Shown one piece after another: positions 32,680 to 41,973 of a stretch of DNA of 64,000 bases (position 1 is its first letter; each line of letters starts with the position of its first letter). Position numbers and translations under genes: made by a program. This DNA is from Eleusine coracana subsp. coracana. Its lineage: Eukaryota > Streptophyta > Magnoliopsida > Poales > Poaceae. The notes under the pieces are model-generated. The model saw only the letters and a program-made list of their open reading frames with translations. It did no database searches and had not been told where the DNA came from. The stretch lies in assembly GCA_032690845.1 (NCBI GenBank), contig CM064430.1:2962949-3026948 (forward strand). Reading direction: 5' to 3'.

Positions 32680-34573
32680 CAACATTGAGTCTTAATAAAG
32701 CCCACTGTTTCTTACCAATAAATAAATAGATATATAAATTATGGCTTCAAAATTGGATCATAAAAAATGCATGGATGCCTCGATCGAGCTTGGCTGACAA
32801 CAGGAGTCGTTGAACCTCGTTCAACCAACTCAGGAGGAATCAGTTCGGAAAAGAAATAGCAAGAAAATGAGATTTCAGGGATACCGGCCCATGTGGCTGC
32901 AGGCCTGGGCCGAACGCGCGACCCATGATACCAGGGGCCATTTTCGACGGCGGCCGGCTGACAACGGCCTACTCAGGTTTCCCGTCTAAGTTCAACAGTT
33001 TTTGGGAGACACTGAGGCTGTCCGCACCGGGTACGGTGTGTGACCCTGCAGTACCGCATATAGCCGATAACACCCTGCAGTGGGGACCTGTAAAGCAGCG
33101 GTAAAGCTAGCGTTCGCCCGGCCGTCCGCTATTCCTGGCGTTTCAAGCGGAAGTACGCTAAAGCAAAATGAGAGCAGCAGCGCTCGCCGCGTATACGAAG
33201 AGAATAAAATAGATACAAATAATAAGGAGAGAAGAGATAGTAGTTGGAGATGATTGAATAAAATATTACATAGTTGATATAGAGAATGAATATAGAGTAT
33301 GAACGAGTACAGTAAAACTAGATATAGAATAGAGAATCTTGCTGATCAAGATAGAATATTCTATTTAAAGGATAAATTTAGAGTACAACGAGTACGGATA
33401 GTGTGAGAAAGGAGCAAATGGTACCACGTGGATCCGTGATCCCTGAAACGGTTTTAGCACGGGCTGCTGCAACCAAGCAAAGAACACATATCAAAATCAC
33501 TCCTAGTCTCCTACGCGGTACTGTAGCAAACAAAACAAGCAACCAGTAGCAATTGTGCCATCGAGAGCTCAAGGTGTCAAAAATGGTACGTGTTGGCCGG
33601 GCACGGCCCAGGTAGGCTGACGACGGGAAGGAAGCTCCGTCAGTTGCCCGTTACTATAGCTGGACATAGGTGCCGAACAAAACGGGCTAGCCCGTAGCCC
33701 GTAGGAAAAAGTCTGGCTGGAACACGACCTGTCATGGTTTTAAAAGGACCCGTGGCAGGGTGTGGGTTGTGCTACGGGCTGACCCTAGGCCCATAAAACA
33801 TCACACAACACGACTCAGAAAGGGGTTGGCCTATAAGGCCATTCCATCCGCAGATAAGAGCGATGCCTGTTCAAACGAACTATGAAAATGCAAAACGAAG
33901 TTGTCATGAAAAATTCCCTGAAGCTGCAGTACAACGGAATAGACGTTGTTGTTAGCTAGCAGAACACAAAAAACATTCACATCGGCCTAAATGTTTGGTT
34001 CATCGCCTGTGTTGCCCATCCAATGCATTAGCACTCTTTTGACATTGAGGGGACCTATCCATGCAGCGGGGAGTTCCACAGAGATCCAGACTGGAGCAAG
34101 TTGAGAAGGAGATGTAGAGTTTGTGATGTTGGAGAAAATAGGGGAGACGAAGTTCTCAATAAAGTAGTTTTGGATAACAATGACAGGAGATTGGTGAGGT
34201 GCATAGGACGGCAGGCGCTCAGAGGGAAAAATCTGTGGAAGGCCTGCTGAGGAGATGAAACCACTCCTCTTTGGCAGAGGGAGGGAGGAGGTATCATGGT
34301 GAAGGTTCTCATCCGACGAAGAAAGGATGAGAGTAGCGTTGACTAGCGAGGAAGAGGAAGAAGACATAGGATGCGGCCCCGACGCAGAGGAGGAGAATCC
34401 TGAGCGAAGGAGTTTGTTGAGGAACACGGAGGCGCCTTCCGCGTTGCGTTCACGTCACTCTCCATCCTAGTCTACTGTATTGATGTCTCGTCTCTCCGTC
34501 ATATCTTATGTCATCATACTTTTCAACATAACGGGATCAAATGAGCAAAGAAGGATCAAAAGAGCAAAGTTGA
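32680..34573. other. Intergenic, mixed composition
   Basis: A GC-rich patch at 32880-33180 is followed by AT-rich DNA. At 33655 TATAGCTGGACATAGG resembles the terminus of the hAT element at 57839, followed by similar GGGCTAGCCCG-type words, but no matching right end was found. A 146-codon minus-strand frame at 33987-34427, rich in Ser, has no recognised motif. Confidence 0.4.
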
Positions 34574-34848
34574 AGCGAAAGTACCTGTAGTCTAGTGGTT
34601 ATAAGAGTCTCAGTAATATCTCTGGGTTTGACTCATCGTGGGAACGAATTTTTTAGGATTTAACGGTATTGTGCTTTCAGTGGTAGGTGACGCTTCCGTC
34701 GACAGCGAGGCGACTTCGTCAATCTCGAGAATTTGTCGGTTTAGTCTTCGAAGACGTTCATAGGGGTAGGATTTACGTACGTGTGTTCATAAGAGTTAGT
34801 ATACGTGTGTTGTGAGTGTCTGAATTATACTGTGTATTCTTAAAAAAA
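34574..34848 (+). mobile_element. tRNA-type SINE
   Basis: About 275 bp with a Pol III internal promoter: A-box-like TAGTCTAGTGG at 34588-34598 and B-box-like GGTTTGACTCA at 34625-34635 (consensus GGTTCGANTCC). A non-tRNA body and a 3' A-run (34842-34849) follow. The 13-bp word AGAGCAAAGTTGA stands directly before it (34561-34573) and directly after the tail (34849-34861), a perfect target duplication. It is non-coding and depends on LINE machinery. I recall related sequences as common in grass genomes but do not give a family name. Confidence 0.85.
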
Positions 34849-34861
34849 AGAGCAAAGTTGA

Positions 34862-35398
34862 GAAGAGAGGGAGAAATTAATAGTTAGCCTTTAAAACAGG
34901 ATCAAATAAACAAATGTTCTAATTTAATTTAACTGTGCTGTCGGATTGTTATTAAGATTATAAATTCAGTTCGTGAAAATGAATTACCAAGAATACAAAT
35001 TCGGGGTGGCAGTATTTTTTGTATTCAGAAAATACAAGATTGTTTATAAAAAGTGTTTGGAAAATAAGTCGGTGGCAACAAACGTTGCATATGGCGGATT
35101 CGGCTTCTCTGTTCCCTAAACGTGTCTCGAACTCTCGATCCGGCCGTTCCGCCCAACAACACCGCTCGCCGCCACGTGCTAGTTTTCCTGGTCGTTGTTT
35201 ATCACACGAGCCCACAAACCTACTCGGTCCAACGAGATAAAGAGAGGGACTCGATCATTATTCTTCTCTTCCATCCCGGAGCAAAGAAGGCCAGCAAACG
35301 CACATCCACCTCCCAAGAAAGAAAGGCAGTCCGAGGCAAACCCTAGCCGCCGCTTCCGCCTCCCTCCCCCGCGCTGATCGAGCCAATCCGTGGGTGCC
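34862..35398. other. Upstream region of the 35.4-kb gene
   Basis: AT-rich to about 35100, then GC-rich. A telo-box-like AAACCCTAG lies at 35338-35346, common in leaders of housekeeping grass genes. A 50-bp stretch around 35173-35222 (CACGTGCTAGTTTTC...CACACGAGCCCAC) is repeated at 56147-56190. Confidence 0.5.
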
Positions 35399-35512
35399 AT
35401 GGCGCTGCGATCGCTGGCCGGAAGGATGGGGGCTCGCCTTGTTCGTTGGGCTACCCGCGGCGCACCCCCTCCCCCGCCCGCCGTCGCCGCCGAGCTGGTT
35501 CGTTCCCCTCGC

Positions 35513-35551
<39 letters not shown>

Positions 35552-36837
35552 CTGTAATCAGTACCCATGCCTAAATCTGTGTGCTCACATGTGTTTCTTG
35601 TTCGACCTGTGTCGATTCGATCGATTAATCTCCTATTATCTCACTAATTTTGAGTTTGCCCTGCGGTAGCATTCTTTAAGCTTGTCTGGATGGGTGGGGA
35701 ACTGGGGATCCCTTTAGGCTCGATTCCTCAGGGTTGGGAAGGAAAGTAACGGAATTTCTCTTTAGGCTTGTCTTCATGGGTGGGGATCCCTTTAGGCTCG
35801 TCCTCTTCCCTTTGGGTTGGTTGGGAGGGAAAGCAAAGGAGTTTTCTTCTCTTCCCTGCCGTGCGAAAAAAAAAAAGAAATCTTCCAACGTTGTACTTAA
35901 CTAGGATATACGGCTATAAACTGCACAGTTAAACCATCTGAACCGTATAATTATCTTTTCCATGTTGTGCAACCCGATTGAATATAAAGCATGGTGGTTA
36001 GTCATGGACTGAGTGATAATTTTGCATTTGTGTGAAACTTGTTGTGCCTGTTCTATTTTGCAAGCTAGCAGATAAATATAATGGATACTAATGTGTGCAA
36101 GATTAGTTAAGACCAAAGACTGGTAACATCTTCTTGTTTCAGCCCTGCACAGTTAAACCATCTGAACCGTATAATTATCTTTTCCGTGTTGTGCAACCCG
36201 ATTGATTATAAAGAATGGTGATTAGTCATGGACATGCCTTGCTCAATTACTTGTGTGATAATTTTGCATTTATATGAAACTTGTTGTGTCTGTTCTATTT
36301 TGCAAGCTAGCAGATAAATATAATGGATACTAATGTGTGCAAGATTAGTTAAGACCAAAGACTGGTTCATGTTTCAGCCCATGATTAGAATGGAACCTGA
36401 TCCTCTTCTTTTACCTTTCAAGGATATGGCTTTGAAATCGATGAAGCCAGGTTCGTTTGAAGCGCAGGCACTAGCCTTCAGGAAAAATCTCATAGAGAAA
36501 CAAAGGTATGTATAGCCCTAAGATTCTTTCTAGCATTTGATATCCCTAATTTTCTGGCCTGATACATGCTGCACCTTTCTGAAGGATTTCTGACCTGGAG
36601 TTCGAGCAGCGCATGAGGAAGAAATACAGGGATATCTGGCTCATGGGTGCTGCTTGTGTTGGCTTAATCGCATTCTATTGGTCACGTGTAGAAGTGGCTT
36701 TTGCTGAAGCCTTGGCTGCAAAATGGGCGGCGGAAGAAAATGAGCGCGCCAATGTGGTCAATGCAACAAAGGAAGAGGGTCCCAAGATGATGGATGCAAA
36801 GGAAGAGGGCAAGACGACGGATGAAGAGCAGGTCTAG
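35399..36837 (+). CDS. Small single-pass membrane protein, probably mitochondrial; unrecognised
   Basis: Three exons, 35399-35497, 36378-36505 and 36585-36837, all GT-AG, give 159 residues. The N-terminus (MALRSLAGRMGARLVRWATRG) has Arg and hydrophobic residues but no acid, like a mitochondrial presequence, and is followed by a Pro/Ala stretch. The centre (MEPDPLLLPFKDMALKSMKP) is conserved-looking. Residues about 94-118 contain one hydrophobic helix (IWLMGAACVGLIAFYW) after a basic RMRKKYRD. The C-terminal 50 residues are charged, with two KEEG repeats and EEQV at the end. I do not recognise the family; the organellar location is inferred from composition only. Intron 1 holds a CT repeat just after the donor site and a 224-bp tandem duplication that includes the acceptor site. 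Confidence 0.82.
35515..35548. repeat. CT dinucleotide microsatellite
   Basis: Seventeen CT units about 18 bp downstream of the exon 1 donor, inside intron 1. Confidence 0.95.
35921..36377. repeat. 224-bp intron tandem duplication with copied 3' splice site
   Basis: Copy 1 is 35921-36144 and copy 2 is 36145-36377. Both contain CTGCACAGTTAAACCATCTG, GTTGTGCAACCCGATTGA and TAGTTAAGACCAAAGACTGG and both end in a GTTTCAG acceptor followed by CCC. The real acceptor is at 36377; the decoy is at 36142. Confidence 0.9.
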
Positions 36838-39009
36838 GAGAGGGGATCACGGCAGTAGCAATTACTGACTATGAAGTCTACCCCAGCCCATCTACTGTTC
36901 TAGTGCAGTTATGTCGAAGCACTCTATTTCTATTTATGGTGTGTTTTACAAGCTTGTACTATGTTGATTTGTCCATGGTGTGCCGTTTCTTGATGTGCTT
37001 AGCGGGGATGGGAACACCGCAGCATGAAATAGTACTATGTTACTATCTCACTGCTTGTCTGTTAGTCACTGCAGCATCAAATACTATGTTACTATATCAC
37101 AGCTCAATAGCCTTTTCGTTGAACTGATCAGCTGGTTCTTCCATATATAGCTTTATTATTATCAACAGGCTTTTATTTCTTGATGTGGAGGCTTGTCATC
37201 TCGCTAGTCTTGATGTGGAGGCTTCTGTGAGACATAAGAGTATGTTGAAGCAGGATAAGCATTGTTTCTTCTATACGAGTTTAGGTTCTGATATATCCGA
37301 GATCTTCAAAGCACGACGCCTTGTACACCTCCTATATATCCTATGAGATAAATCCATGGATAGGAGGTGTACTGTAAATTATTCATCAGCTTTACTTCCA
37401 ACAAAGCAGTGCAATTCTGTGTGAGATTATTAGTAGATTGATGTAATCAGGTATATATAGTGTACTTGTGCCAACAATAAGCAAAGACAGTAAATCTCAA
37501 CAACAACAAAAAAACATCTTTGCTTCAATTTTTTCACCAATGATCAACCAAAGCAGATGAACACATCGAGAAATAGTACATTTTGGAACTAAACAAACAA
37601 ACTCTCCTTGCTATATATAGTATCGGGTGGGATGGAGAGGAAAAATGCAGTTCCGCAAAACATATACCTCCAGCAAAATGCCACGACGCCGTGCATTGCA
37701 GGAACACCAGAGCCAACGACTGCAGACGCTGCCTTTCCACTCCCCGCATTATTGAAGCCGGCATCGCCGTACCATATCCGACGCCGTTCTTCTTTTCCGG
37801 CGCTGGTGTTGAAGTTGCAGGTGCCGCCGCGCGCGTGACACGGCGGAACTGACGGCTCTGTGCGCGCCATGTCATTCTTCATTCGATGGCACCGAGCGAG
37901 GCAGCCTCGACGGACGTGTGCTCCGTTTCCGCCGGTTCGCAGCAGAGCAGCTAGCGGCAGGGTGAGCTGACGACGGGATGGGGAATTGTTGGGGGACGCG
38001 TGAGGCCATGGACGGCGGCGGGGAGCCGGGGAGGATGATGAAATGTACCACTAGTATAAAGGACGGGGGGAAGTTAAAATTGGTGCGTTAATTTCGAGCT
38101 GCTTTGGAATTTCTCTCCCTTTCCTTACGTCTAACTATTTGTAATGAATAGTAGCAAGCCAAGCGAGCAACAGGAATCCATGGACACAACACACGCTGTC
38201 TGAGTACGTTTGAGATCGATGTGGATGTTGCATTGCATTGCATTGTGTGAGCACCACACCACGGCGTTCGTTCGTTACCCCAGACATGCATGCCCCCGGG
38301 AGGGTTTATTTGCAGGGAAACAAAATATAATGGGCACACGAAGCTGCGAAGAATGGCAGCACACGTACGAGATGGAGCTTGTTCATTACTTATATTACTA
38401 GTACTAGCTAGCATCTTCGAATCGCCCGCTCCGCTCGACGAATGAACAGTACAGTGGATCTTCGATTCGTGTGCACATTGATCTGCTGCTGATGGTGAAA
38501 ACATATGGCACGCTCACTCACTCCCTTTCGCCGTGCCGTCCATTCCATATGTATATATACGCTCTGTACCTGTAGGCCATGTACGTGGTCAGTCAATGCA
38601 AACAGGGTAAAGAAGACCACTGCTGCTGCCGTAGTAGCCAGCAACATCTCGGCTCCACCCAACAAAAAACCCAATAACCCACCCGCCGCCTGCTGATTTC
38701 CCTTCTCCCAAGCACCCACCACGCCGCCCGCCGCGGCTAGCTGCTTTCCGCCAGCCTCGTGGCGAGACCTTGTTTTTGAAAGGGTACATTGGTAATTGTA
38801 GTAAGCACATGATCTGTCCTGCCCTAATCGTTAGTAACCTCTCTCTCTCTCTCTCTCTCTGAACTAGCACTAGCCCGGCACAACCCACCAACCCCCTCCC
38901 CCTCTTCTTCTTTTATCCAAGAACAAGAACCCACTGGACTCCGGCCGCCTCCCTAATCACCGAAACCCTAGCTAGCTAGGCTCCCTCCGAAATCCAAAGG
39001 CACACGACG
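36838..39009. other. Intergenic, 3' UTR then upstream region of the repeat-protein gene
   Basis: 36838-37450 is T-rich 3' UTR/flank, with GTCTTGATGTGGAGGCTT doubled near 37180-37225. 37534-37880 has overlapping GC-rich frames on both strands; one minus-strand reading contains GGTCNFNTSAG, faintly like the end of an X8 domain, but no further support exists. 38060-38800 is unassigned with a TATATATAC near 38552. A CT run at 38839-38860 and AAACCCTAG at about 38963 mark the probable leader of the next gene. Confidence 0.45.
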
Positions 39010-40083
39010 ATGTCCGCACGGGTGCTGTACAACGCGGCCGGCAAGATCCGGTCCTTCCGCGTCCTCGACCCCAGCAAGGTCATCGTGGTCGCCGCCAAGG
39101 GAGGAGCCGGCCACGGTGAGCTGGGAGCTCGCCGCCAAGGCAGCAGCTACGACAAGGAGGTGTGGACCGCCGCCACGCTCGCCGCATGGGAGGTCAAGGA
39201 GGAGATGGTGGCCGCGGCGAGGAAGAGGGCGCCCGCGGTTTTCCTCGTCGCCGCCGGCCTCTCCGAGCGCGTCAAAATCTTCCTCCTCCCGCAGGATCAC
39301 GAGCTCGTGCTCCTCGCCGACGACGAGCGGCGCGCGGCCATGCAGCTCGCCGACGCCAAGCGGGTACCTTTCGCCGCCGCTCGTTACTTCGCCGCGCGAT
39401 TCCACTCCTCCAACTCCAACAAGGGCGCCGTCTCATCCACCGCAAACAAGGAGCTGTTCATCAAGGAAGGATCTTTCTTCCCCCGCTGCAGCTGCAGCGC
39501 CTCCGGCCACTCCGCCATGAAGATGAAGGAGGCCCCTTTCCACTTCCACAACAACAAGTGCTGCTGCGGCGTGAAGGTGGTGGCCGCTGAGGGTCGCGAT
39601 GCCGGCGTCTACATCGTCGATCACCCCAACGCCATGGCTTCGTCGCCCCATCCAGAGGTCTTCATCCTCGGCCGCCGCGACAAGTGCGCCTGTGGCGCGA
39701 AGGTGGTGCCCGCTGAGGATGCCGGCGCCTACGACATCGTCGACCACCCCAACGCCATGCCTTCGTCGCCCCGTCCGGAGGTCTTCATCCTCGGCCGCCG
39801 CGACAAGTGCCACTGTGGCGCGAACGTGGTGCCCGCTGAGGATGCCGGCGCCTACGTCGTCGACCTCGACCACCCCTCCACGACTTCGTCGCCCCGTCAG
39901 GAGGTCTTCATCCTCGGCCACCACAACAAGTGCGTCGCGGGGGCGGACTTCTTCACCGTCGCCGGCAATTCGGACCTGCGTGGGGGCATGAAGCACGCCC
40001 TCGGCGGGTTCACTTCGTCCTTTGCTCGACATTTTGGGCGAAGAAGAAGAAGAAGAACCTCGTCGTTCCATTGCCTGACATAG
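39010..40083 (+). CDS. Unrecognised protein with 41-residue Cys/Gly repeats
   Basis: A single open frame of 357 residues with very high GC at third positions, typical of grass single-exon genes. Residues 1-130 form a globular-looking domain (MSARVLYNAAGKIRSFRVLD, VWTAATLAAWEVKEEMV, RKRAPAVFLVAAGLSERV, VPFAAARYFAARF). From about residue 175 four units of 41 residues follow: a diverged first with NNKCCCGVKVVAAEG, two nearly identical with EVFILGRRDKCxCGAxVVPA and DAGAYxxVDHPNA, and a decayed fourth with GHHNKCVAGADFF. The DNA period is exactly 123 bp (39655, 39778, 39901). I know no named family for it. CxCG pairs could bind metal, but there is no proof. The C-terminus (FGRRRRRRTSSFHCLT) appears to be read in the wrong frame; see the neighbouring entry. 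Confidence 0.72.
   Translation: MSARVLYNAAGKIRSFRVLDPSKVIVVAAKGGAGHGELGARRQGSSYDKEVWTAATLAAWEVKEEMVAAARKRAPAVFLVAAGLSERVKIFLLPQDHELVLLADDERRAAMQLADAKRVPFAAARYFAARFHSSNSNKGAVSSTANKELFIKEGSFFPRCSCSASGHSAMKMKEAPFHFHNNKCCCGVKVVAAEGRDAGVYIVDHPNAMASSPHPEVFILGRRDKCACGAKVVPAEDAGAYDIVDHPNAMPSSPRPEVFILGRRDKCHCGANVVPAEDAGAYVVDLDHPSTTSSPRQEVFILGHHNKCVAGADFFTVAGNSDLRGGMKHALGGFTSSFARHFGRRRRRRTSSFHCLT
39655..39960 (+). repeat. 123-bp in-frame coding tandem repeat
   Basis: GAGGTCTTCATCCTCGGCC starts at 39655, 39778 and 39901; units one and two are nearly identical and the third is partial. A further diverged unit lies just upstream from about 39535. Confidence 0.9.
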
Positions 40084-40157
40084 AGGAGGAGGAGGAGATG
40101 GAGAGCGATGATGAGGACTATATCTATTTCCGCATGCTGTGGGCTATTTGGGACTAG
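40027..40157 (+). other. Out-of-frame acidic tail, probable original C-terminus
   Basis: The frame shifted by -1 relative to the 39010 gene reads WAKKKKKNLVVPLPDIEEEE then MESDDEDYIYFRMLWAIWD and stops at 40155. A basic patch, an acidic tract and an aromatic end look like a real protein tail, whereas the main frame here gives only poly-Arg and stops. Loss of one base near 40027-40045 would explain it. No GT-AG intron fits the short interval. Confidence 0.55.
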
Positions 40158-40202
40158 CTTTCCTTATTAACTTTGTGATTGGTAACTTTCTAGTAGCACT
40201 GA

Positions 40203-40271
40203 TCCTTCAATCAGAGGTTCTTCCTTAGTATGAAGCTCCTTCAATCAGAGGTTCTTCCTTAGTATGAAGCT
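40203..40271. repeat. 34-bp tandem duplication in 3' flank
   Basis: TCCTTCAATCAGAGGTTCTT and the following TCCTTAGTATGAAGC occur twice in a row. Confidence 0.9.
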
Positions 40272-41029
40272 CGACAACGCCATATCAGATGTGGCTACTA
40301 GCTAATGTGTAGCTCGACGGCACCAGAGATCGGAATGAGCTCGGTGCCCATGCTATGCTGTTTGGTTTTGAGGCAGCTAAATCCACATGGTCGGCGCATT
40401 GTGAAGCTAGGTGAGCAACTAGGACCATGTGAAATTGGTTCGGACGATATCTTTTCCCGACCGATCAGATACGGCCAGTAACTTTGGATAATCACCGGTT
40501 TCGGTTTCGGTGTCAGATTAGTATCGGTATCTGTCGAATCAGCATATATATACCGATGCTCGTGTCGGATATTTCTGTCTAGCAGTCATCGGATAACTAA
40601 TTTCATGGCCTAACCCGCGTTCGCCAGTGGGATGATTTTGTCCGCCATATTAGCCATGATGGTCATGAGGCTAGTGTTGAATTTGGTGCTACAAGCGGAC
40701 GGCCGGACAGAATGAAGCACAGACATGTCGATGATGAGCTCGGACGGCTACATCGAAACACATGTGGTGTGGCTGGCAGTTGCTGGACGAGAAAGCGGTT
40801 AGGAAAATCAGAATGCGAGTATGCCGCGGCAGCCAGAATGTTTGTTAATTTCCTTTCGACTTGGACTGCGACAGGCAAGGCTGGACAATCGGTTAATATA
40901 GTTACTAGGGTTTTTTTAGTTTTAAAATATTTCGGTTTTAAAACACTAGAAATCTAAATAATTTTAAGAAAACTAAAAACCTAATCTAACTAATAATCAA
41001 AATATTTCAGTTCGGTTTTCGTGGAGTTT
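40272..41029. other. Intergenic
   Basis: 3' flank of the repeat-protein gene with no recognised feature. It becomes AT-rich at 40900 just before the CACTA element. Confidence 0.4.
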
Positions 41030-41973
41030 CACTACTACAAAAAAGCTCTGCAGTGGCGGACGGGATAAAAAGCTCAGCAGCGTGTCTCATAAGAGCCCGC
41101 AATTGAGATTGAAAAGGTACCCGAGACCACTACTGTGTTCAAAATCTTAGTAGCGGGCACCAATGACGTAATCTTTTCCGCTACTAAGAAAGAAAAATAG
41201 TGGTGGACACGGATGACATCATCTTTTCTGTTACTAAGAAGAGAAAAACAGTGGCGGGCACGGATGAAAGAAACATAACTTGCCACGTCATCAATCCGCC
41301 CATCAAAATTCGTGGCTCCTAATTGGTCCACAGGTATATCACATGGATCCCTCCTCTCTTTCTTCTCTCTCTTCCTCAGGAAGCCTCTTTATTCTCTCTC
41401 TCCCTCACGAGCCTCTTTCTTCTCTCTCACTACTCTCGTCTCTCTCTCCCTCACGAAGCAGGCAGGAGTGACACTCATGGCCAGGGGCGCGGTGGCGGCA
41501 GCCCCAAAGGCCGGCGAGTGGTAGCGGACCCTAGGCCCCAAGGCCAGCGAGGCGACGGGTGGCGGCGGCGACCCCATGGACGGCGAGGCAACGCCCGCGG
41601 CAGCACCCAGCGAGGCGAGGGATGGCGTCGCCCTCGGTGACACCCAAGGCCGACGAGGCGAGGGACAACGACACCCACGGCGACCTCCAAGGCAGTGCCC
41701 GCGGCGACTCAAGGCCGGAGATGGGCGGTGTCGCCCGCGGCGGCGGTGCTGCTCCGGTGGCCAATATTTTTTTTATTTATCCTGTACATCCGCAGTAGCG
41801 GGCATCTGTCCGCAACTGTGTTTTTTGTCCACCACTAAGAAAATAAATTAGCAACAGTCATATGCACGCCATTATTTACATAAAAAAATAGTGACAGAGA
41901 TATAGTAGCATCTTTTATGTCCGCTGCCAAGGCCCTTTTTAGCCCGTCGCTATAGAGCTTTATTCTAGTAGTG
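41030..41973. mobile_element. Non-autonomous CACTA (En/Spm-type) transposon
   Basis: The left end CACTACTACAAAAAAGCTCT (41030) matches the reverse complement of the right end, CACTACTAGAATAAAGCTCT (41973), at 18 of 20 positions. Subterminal motifs of the type GTGGCGGGCAC / CCGCTACTAAGAA recur near both ends, as transposase-binding arrays do in this superfamily. The 944-bp body has no transposase. Its centre (41340-41760) is different: a CT-rich stretch followed by very GC-rich sequence with open frames on both strands, resembling a captured gene leader and first exon. The flanking trinucleotides are TTT and CTT, so the expected 3-bp target duplication is imperfect. Confidence 0.88.

Noticed and set aside
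33655..33860. Possible second copy of the hAT at 57839
   Set aside because: Only the first 10-15 bases and general GGGC words agree; no right end or target duplication.
33987..34427. 146-codon Ser-rich minus-strand frame
   Set aside because: No motif, overlaps another frame, and lies in transposon-rich DNA.
37589..37882. Minus-strand frame with GGTCNFNTSAG, like the end of an X8 domain
   Set aside because: The match is about ten residues, no Cys pattern or other X8 signature follows, and frames on both strands are open.
39433..40071. 212-codon minus-strand frame opposite the repeat protein
   Set aside because: Antisense shadow caused by high GC at third positions; the plus frame carries the 41-residue repeats.
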